Source: Anaerotruncus rubiinfantis (lineage in GTDB: Bacteria > Bacillota > Clostridia > Oscillospirales > Ruminococcaceae). From it: 64,000 nt of DNA. Each line of letters starts with the position of its first letter. Positions within the stretch are counted from its first letter, which is position 1. The translations under genes and the position numbers were made by a program. The stretch spans positions 471,305 through 535,304 of the forward strand of contig NZ_FKLA01000009.1 of the NCBI RefSeq assembly GCF_900078395.1, written 5' to 3'. Under the pieces are notes generated by a model, which saw nothing but the letters and a program-made list of their open reading frames with translations, searched no databases and was not told the origin of the DNA. Below are positions 59,524 to 64,000 of the stretch, in pieces.

Positions 59524-61683
59524 TCAATGGATAGCGTCCAGGGTTTTCTGTGTGTTGCGCAGGGCTTCCTCGGGCGTTTCAAATCCGGCGATCGCCTTGA
59601 GAATATGCTCACCCAGCGTGTATTCGAAATCACGCTGGTTGTAGTCCACCTCGTTTGACGAGAGGATGGGCTTGCGGATGCCCAGACGCATACTGGCGGG
59701 AAGCGCGCCCATCCAGGGATAGGTGTCAAGGATTTCCCGCTGCTCGTAGACGCTCCGGCAGGCGGAGATGCCGCCTAACATGGCCATTTCCGGTGCGATT
59801 TCCTCTCCGGTCGCCCAACGGATAAAGGCGTACGCTTCCTCGGCCTGTTCGCTTTTTGTGTTGATTCCAAAGGAGCCGCCGCCCAACAGGGGGCAGCCGC
59901 CGGGGATGGGCGCGAAACCGATCTCGACGCCGACATTCGCGCGCTGGGCGCGTACAAAATTGGAGGCGTGGTGGGCATAGAGGATCGCGGTAGCGGCCTG
60001 TCCAGCGACGAAGTTCTCCGCGATTTCGCTCCAGCTGCTCACCGGCTCGGGATTGGCGCATTGTGTGTAGGAAATATAGTCGCGCAGCGCGGAGAGGGCA
60101 GCCGGCGTGGTGAGGTCGAGACAGCCGTTGCTCCGGTAGGAGAGCCCGCCTCCCGCCAGCAGGCGGGGCAGATAGTCGCTCGCGGTCGAGGTCGGGTTGT
60201 TGGGCGCGAGGCTGGAACCGTACTGCACGCGGGACTCCGGGCGCAGTTTTCGTGAGAAAAAGCGGCAGATCCGGTCGAGCTCTTCATAGGACGCAGGGAT
60301 GCCCAGCGTCCTGCCGGTCGCTTCATAGAAAGCGCGCATCTCGCCGGCGTCTTCAAAGAGGGTGCGCTGATAGAAGAGCATCTGTACGCTGATATCAAAG
60401 GGCAGTGCGTAAAGCCTGCCGCTGATAACCGAGTAGTCGTTTTGCAGGTTGGGGAGGAACTGCCGCAGCAGGGCGGCCGCGTTCCGGTCAATCTGGTCAA
60501 GAGGGTAGAGATAGCGGGGAGCCAAATAGCAGAGGCTGGAGGGATCGAGCCGGACCACATCCCATGGCTGCCCGCTGGGCCGGGTGACATGCTCGATCAC
60601 TTCAGAAAGGCTGAGAAAATGCAGCTTTACCGGGATGCCCCACTGCCCGGTGAAGCGCGGCAGCAGGCGTTCCAGCGCCTCGGCTCCCGGGGTGCGGTGA
60701 GTGAGCACATGCAGCGTTCGGGTGCGCAGCAGAGCAGGGCCCGAAAAGGGCCTGGTGCAGCCGGATACCGGGAAGATCCGGGAGATGGGGGGCTGCCCCT
60801 GCTCAATTTGCGCGGCCAGCGCGCCCACCGCCTCGTGGCCGAGCATCCGGTAATTGAGAGTGACGTTGTGGTACAGAGCGCTGGGGGCCGGCCGCAGGGA
60901 GGAGAGCGTGACAATGACAGGAGGGTGTATCCCGCCCTCGGCATAGATGCGCAGTACCTTTTCGGCAAGCTCCTCGTTGGAACAGATCACGCAGCGCGGC
61001 GGCGTCTCCCGCTGCAGCAGCAGGTGCACGGCGGGGGACTGCCCGCCGCGCTGGTTTTCGTACAGCGCCCCCGCGAGGCCGTCCAATTGCGCGCAGAGCG
61101 CCCCGCGCAGCGCCGCCTGGTCGCGGAAATGCGCCTCGCCGGTGACCAGGCAGATGTCGCCGCCGTCCAATTCCCCAAGCGCCATCCTGGATGCCTGCTC
61201 CATGTCGAAGGAATAGGAGCAGAGGCATTCCTCCAGCGCAGGCCGCTCGAGAAAGATCAGCGGGACCTTGCGTGAGAGCACCGGATGGTAATCCTTCCCG
61301 TGGTCGTCCAGGCAGGAGACGGTCAGTATTCCACACACCTTGAGCGCCAACGCTTCCGTAATGATGCGCCGCTCCAGATAGGGCAGGTCGTCGGTGAAAA
61401 AAAGCCGCACCGAATAACCGCGCTCCTGGGCATGGCGCAGGATCCCGGTATACAGGTCGGCGTACCTGCGTTCGGAAAGGGACGGCAGGATCACCGCGAG
61501 GGTGCGTGTGTCCCCCCGGCGAAGCTGGCTGGCCTTCTCATCGATCGCGTAGCCCATGGCTTTGGCGGTCTGCTCGACCAGGCGGATTTTTTCATAGCTG
61601 ACCCCGCCCCGCCGGTTTAGGACGTTGGAAACCGTCCCATGGGACACGCCGGCGGCTTTCGCGATATCTTTGATGGTTGGCAT
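59524..61683 (-). CDS. LacI-type regulator fused to an ABC-type extracellular solute-binding domain
   Basis: A 719-residue protein with three modules. Residues 1-50 are a LacI helix-turn-helix (TIKDIAKAAGVSHGTVSNVL). Residues about 60-320 are a LacI/ribose-binding-type effector domain (TRTLAVILPSLSERRYADLY; later GHEAVGALAAQIEQGQPP). From about 328 to the end is a MalE-like family 1 solute-binding domain (LPFDISVQMLFYQRTLFEDA, NFVAGQAATAILYAHHAS, RWATGEEIAPEMAMLGGISA). There is no signal peptide or membrane segment, so the binding domain is cytoplasmic and must act as an additional sensor. It is divergent from HAD phosphatase genes and a lipoprotein binding protein, which it probably regulates. 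I see no internal stop or frameshift, so the fusion appears real. Confidence 0.9.
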   Translation of the reverse strand: MPTIKDIAKAAGVSHGTVSNVLNRRGGVSYEKIRLVEQTAKAMGYAIDEKASQLRRGDTRTLAVILPSLSERRYADLYTGILRHAQERGYSVRLFFTDDLPYLERRIITEALALKVCGILTVSCLDDHGKDYHPVLSRKVPLIFLERPALEECLCSYSFDMEQASRMALGELDGGDICLVTGEAHFRDQAALRGALCAQLDGLAGALYENQRGGQSPAVHLLLQRETPPRCVICSNEELAEKVLRIYAEGGIHPPVIVTLSSLRPAPSALYHNVTLNYRMLGHEAVGALAAQIEQGQPPISRIFPVSGCTRPFSGPALLRTRTLHVLTHRTPGAEALERLLPRFTGQWGIPVKLHFLSLSEVIEHVTRPSGQPWDVVRLDPSSLCYLAPRYLYPLDQIDRNAAALLRQFLPNLQNDYSVISGRLYALPFDISVQMLFYQRTLFEDAGEMRAFYEATGRTLGIPASYEELDRICRFFSRKLRPESRVQYGSSLAPNNPTSTASDYLPRLLAGGGLSYRSNGCLDLTTPAALSALRDYISYTQCANPEPVSSWSEIAENFVAGQAATAILYAHHASNFVRAQRANVGVEIGFAPIPGGCPLLGGGSFGINTKSEQAEEAYAFIRWATGEEIAPEMAMLGGISACRSVYEQREILDTYPWMGALPASMRLGIRKPILSSNEVDYNQRDFEYTLGEHILKAIAGFETPEEALRNTQKTLDAIH

Positions 61684-61732
61684 GGACGCACCCCGCGATC
61701 AATTCTTAAGTGGGGCGCACGCCCCTTTTTAT

Positions 61733-61756
61733 GATACTACGCTTATACGATACTAC
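61733..61756. promoter_or_regulatory. Direct repeat GATACTAC x2 in the leader of the LacI-fusion gene
   Basis: GATACTAC occurs at 61733-61740 and 61749-61756, period 16, about 50-70 bp upstream of the regulator start. It is a candidate autoregulatory site. Confidence 0.4.
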
Positions 61757-61803
61757 AAACAGGAGAGGTTTTGCAAGCAATCGGAAAAAAATAATCAAAA
61801 ATT

Positions 61804-61853
61804 TTGACACGTTCCAAAAAATACTTGACACGTAACTGAAATTGCGGTATAGT
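61804..61853 (+). promoter_or_regulatory. Promoter of the HAD phosphatase operon with TTGACACGT direct repeats
   Basis: TTGACA (61825), 17 bp and TATAGT (61848-61853). The -35 is part of a 9-bp direct repeat TTGACACGT at 61804-61812 and 61825-61833, two helical turns apart, suggesting a regulator site over the promoter. Confidence 0.65.
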
Positions 61854-61985
61854 GCAAATAGAAACGGACCGTTGTTGATTAATTTTGTTTAATATGTCGA
61901 AACGAGCCTGCGCTTTGGGGAAAACGCGTGCCCTGGGCGTCAAACACAGTCAGGAAAACGTTCGCAGATAAGAGGAGTGGTGGCT

Positions 61986-62813
61986 ATGGACATTCGGGCA
62001 ATCCTGCTCGATTTTGACGGTACGGCGCTGCAGAAGGACCAGACCTACATATCGTTCCGGAACAAGCACGCGCTGGATGCGGCAATGAAAAAGGGGATCG
62101 AGGTGATCCCATCCACCGGTCGCAACGAAGACATGTTCCCCCCGCAGATCGCTGCGGATGAACGGGTCCGCTACTGGGTGACCTCCAACGGCGCGCGGGT
62201 CGTGGACCGAAAGACAGGCGAGATAATTTACCAATCGCTGTTCACTCCCGAGGAGTCCGCCGAGATCCTGCGCATTTTTGAGGGCCAGGGGATCTATTCC
62301 GAAATCGCGGCCGCGGGCAAAATCTATATGGAGAAAGCGGTCTGCGCGCACCTGGAAAACTATCCGGTGCCCCCGCACCACGTCTGGTTTTTGGAACTGG
62401 GCAGGCAGATCGAGCTGGACTGCATGTCGGAGTACTTCCTGGAACACAGGATCGGCATTGAAAAGGTGAATATCTACGGCGTCCCGGAGGAAAAACAGCA
62501 GCCGATCCTTGACGCATTGGAGAAAACCGGCGTCGTGGACGTGTTCGAGGGAGCCGGCGTGGACATCCAGTTCTTCCCGAAGCGGCTCAACCGCGTCGAG
62601 GCGCTGGAGACCCTTTTCGGACGCCTCGGCATCGGATATGAAAACGTGATGGCGTTGGGCGACAGCACGCTTGACGCGCCGGCCATCGAAAAATCCGGCA
62701 TCGGCGTGGCCATGGGCAACGCTTCGGACCGGGTGAAGCAGCTCGCCGACTACGTGACCGCCAGCAGCGACCAAGACGGCGTGGCGCAGGCGATCGAAAA
62801 ATTCCTGCTTTGA
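61986..62813 (+). CDS. HAD superfamily Cof-type phosphatase
   Basis: A 275-residue HAD-IIB (Cof) hydrolase that removes phosphate from sugar phosphates or related metabolites. Motif I is LLDFDGTAL, motif II STGRNED, and the metal-binding motif IV is ALGDSTLDAPAIEKSG; the alpha/beta cap lies between II and III. The start at 61986 follows GAGGAG. A second HAD gene follows after 12 bp, then a transport binding protein, so it may dephosphorylate the imported or internally produced sugar phosphate. Confidence 0.92.
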   Translation: MDIRAILLDFDGTALQKDQTYISFRNKHALDAAMKKGIEVIPSTGRNEDMFPPQIAADERVRYWVTSNGARVVDRKTGEIIYQSLFTPEESAEILRIFEGQGIYSEIAAAGKIYMEKAVCAHLENYPVPPHHVWFLELGRQIELDCMSEYFLEHRIGIEKVNIYGVPEEKQQPILDALEKTGVVDVFEGAGVDIQFFPKRLNRVEALETLFGRLGIGYENVMALGDSTLDAPAIEKSGIGVAMGNASDRVKQLADYVTASSDQDGVAQAIEKFLL

Positions 62814-62825
62814 AGGGGTGAGAGG

Positions 62826-63695
62826 ATGGATCGGGAAATTTTCCCCGGCTATCGGGCTAACCATCAGCGGCTGGTCTGCATCGATTCGGACGGCTGTATG
62901 TTCGACACGATGGAAATCAAGCACAAGGAGTGCTTCTGCCCGGCGACTATCCAGGTCTGGGGCCTTCAGCCGATCGCAAAATATGTGCGCGAGGCGTGGG
63001 AGTTCTGCAACCTCTATTCAAAGGATCGCGGACGCTCCCGCTTCCACGAATTGATCCTGATCTTCGATCTGCTGGCCGAACGGGACGAAGTGAAGCAGTA
63101 CCGCTTTACCCTGCCCGATATTACATCTTTTCGCAATTGGGTGAAGACTGCCCCGGTGCTCAATAACGCAGGGCTCAAGGAACATCCGGACGACCCGGTG
63201 CTGGCGCGCGCGCTTGCGTGGTCGCTCGAATCCAACCGCCGGATCGAAGAGATGGTTCACGGCATACCCCCTTTCCCAAACGCACGGGAAAGCGTGCAGC
63301 GCCTTTCTGGGGAGGCGGACATCGCAATCGTATCGGCAACCCCGCGCGAGGCGTTGGAGCGGGAATGGTCGGAACATGGGCTGCTCGCTCACGTCCATCA
63401 GCTCTGCGCGCAGGAGGATGGCTCCAAAAAGGAGTGCATCGGAGCATTGAAGGGCTACTACCCGGCCGGAAACGTACTGATGATCGGGGACGCGCTCGGC
63501 GATCTGGAGGCGGCAAAGGCCAACGGGTCGCTCTTCTATCCGATCCGGCCGAATCGGGAGATCGACTCCTGGCGAATCTTCCGCGAAGAAGCGATGCAGC
63601 GCTTTTTGGAAGGCAGCTATGCCGGCGCGTATGAAGCAGAGCTGATTGAGAACTTCCAAAGCGGGCTTTCCGATGTCCCGCCCTGGAAGCGGTGA
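62826..63695 (+). CDS. HAD superfamily hydrolase (phosphoglycolate phosphatase-like)
   Basis: A 289-residue HAD protein with motif I CIDSDGCMFDTM (both Asp present), a helical cap of about 130 residues (50-180), motif II IVSATPREAL, and motif IV VLMIGDALGDLEAA. The Ser between the two Asp and the enlarged cap differ from standard Gph proteins. Starts after GGGGTGAGAGG. It is co-transcribed with the Cof-type gene; substrate unknown. Confidence 0.88.
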   Translation: MDREIFPGYRANHQRLVCIDSDGCMFDTMEIKHKECFCPATIQVWGLQPIAKYVREAWEFCNLYSKDRGRSRFHELILIFDLLAERDEVKQYRFTLPDITSFRNWVKTAPVLNNAGLKEHPDDPVLARALAWSLESNRRIEEMVHGIPPFPNARESVQRLSGEADIAIVSATPREALEREWSEHGLLAHVHQLCAQEDGSKKECIGALKGYYPAGNVLMIGDALGDLEAAKANGSLFYPIRPNREIDSWRIFREEAMQRFLEGSYAGAYEAELIENFQSGLSDVPPWKR

Positions 63696-63781
63696 ATTCC
63701 TGACAGAATCGTTTGTCCTCCGCGCGAGCCGCGGATTATTCGAGAAGAAATCCAAATTTTGAGACACAATAGGAGGATATT

Positions 63782-64000
63782 ATGAAAAGATTAATGGGAA
63801 TCCTGCTCGCAATCGTCATGGTCGCAGGCCTCGCGGCTTGCGGTTCGAACGACGCCGCCCCGTCCGCGTCCGCGGCGCCTTCCACGGCCGCTCCGGCCGC
63901 TTCCGCAGCCCCGGCACGGCCGCTCCGGCCGCTTCCGCAGCCCCGGCCGAATCCGCCGCTCCCGCGGAAGGGGAACTGCAGCCCACCGATAGCCTGGTCA
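63782..64000 (+). CDS. N-terminus of a solute-binding lipoprotein, frame shifted in the linker and cut by the window end
   Basis: Begins after AGGAGG with a lipoprotein signal peptide (MKRLMGILLAIVMVAGLAAC, lipobox Cys20) and an Ala/Pro/Ser/Thr linker. Within the linker an exact 32-bp tandem repeat shifts the frame to Arg/Pro-rich codons (PLRPLPQPRPN). Restoring one base, or removing one repeat copy, gives the ordinary continuation ESAAPAEGELQPTDSLV. The binding-protein family (ABC or tripartite type) cannot be told from what remains. Divergence from the LacI-binding-domain fusion and linkage to HAD genes suggest a sugar or sugar-phosphate uptake system continuing beyond the window. Confidence 0.75.
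   Translation, partial: MKRLMGILLAIVMVAGLAACGSNDAAPSASAAPSTAAPAASAAPARPLRPLPQPRPNPPLPRKGNCSPPIAWS
63883..63947. repeat. Exact 32-bp tandem repeat in the lipoprotein linker
   Basis: Bases 63883-63915 match 63915-63947 (period 32). The period is one base short of eleven codons, which moves the frame. Confidence 0.95.

Noticed and set aside
1..64000. rRNA, tRNA, prophage or insertion-sequence genes
   Set aside because: No conserved RNA gene cores, integrase, transposase or terminal inverted repeats were recognised on either strand.

Overview
The window looks like a chromosomal segment of a strictly anaerobic, GC-rich Clostridia-type Firmicute, probably an Oscillospirales-like gut or sediment organism. 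This is inferred from an [FeFe] hydrogenase, an oxygen-sensitive glycyl radical enzyme with its radical-SAM activase, selenium-handling genes, strong Shine-Dalgarno sites with frequent TTG/GTG starts, and Ala/Pro/Ser-rich linkers after the lipoprotein signal peptides. No rRNA, tRNA, CRISPR array, phage or insertion-sequence gene was seen. Almost everything is catabolism of small organic acids, sugars, amides and purine-like compounds, organised as short units each with its own regulator.

Layout. 0-2 kb: [FeFe] hydrogenase and a [2Fe-2S] thioredoxin-like partner. 2-10.2 kb: two paralogous FadR-type GntR regulators (one translationally coupled to an Ogt-type DNA repair gene), an M20 amidohydrolase, a TRAP transporter whose P and M genes are frame-broken, a C45 amidase/acyltransferase, and the carboxyl-terminal remnant of another M20 gene. 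10.3-12.1 kb: a LarA-type nickel-pincer racemase and a FucU-type mutarotase. 12.2-21.3 kb: TRAP system 2 with a RhaM-like mutarotase, a LacI regulator, and a glycyl radical enzyme, activase and ribokinase-like kinase operon. Matching 21-bp inverted repeats lie on both sides of the LacI gene. 21.5-28.5 kb: PfkB kinase, TRAP system 3, double-SIS protein, HutC-type GntR and a DapA/NanA-type lyase; kinase, SIS protein and regulator together recall fructosamine (Amadori) catabolism.

28.6-45.4 kb is a selenium and molybdenum-hydroxylase region: DUF3343, TusA-like and YedE proteins, a class V aminotransferase with LysR regulator, RraA, YgeY, an NCS2 nucleobase permease, XdhABC, a YgeZ-like dihydropyrimidinase, PreA and a YgeV-like regulator. 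This parallels the E. coli xdhABC-ygeVWXYZ purine/selenium locus. A recurring GAGAAAAATTT-type motif upstream of four of these units suggests one regulon.

45.5-64 kb: MerR regulator with a divergent alpha/beta hydrolase, a secreted protein of unknown function beside a GH5 remnant, an operon of iron-dependent alcohol dehydrogenase, class III aminotransferase and glutamate dehydrogenase, then DeoR, GPH sugar symporter, an unknown membrane protein, class II aldolase and FGGY kinase. After these come a 719-residue LacI regulator fused to an ABC-type solute-binding domain, two HAD phosphatases, and the start of a binding-protein lipoprotein cut by the window end.

The most notable items are the glycyl radical enzyme lacking the usual Glu two residues after the radical Cys, the motif-defined purine/selenium regulon with an AAA+ regulator lacking GAFTGA, the LacI-binding-protein fusion, and three frame breaks each located exactly at a short direct repeat.
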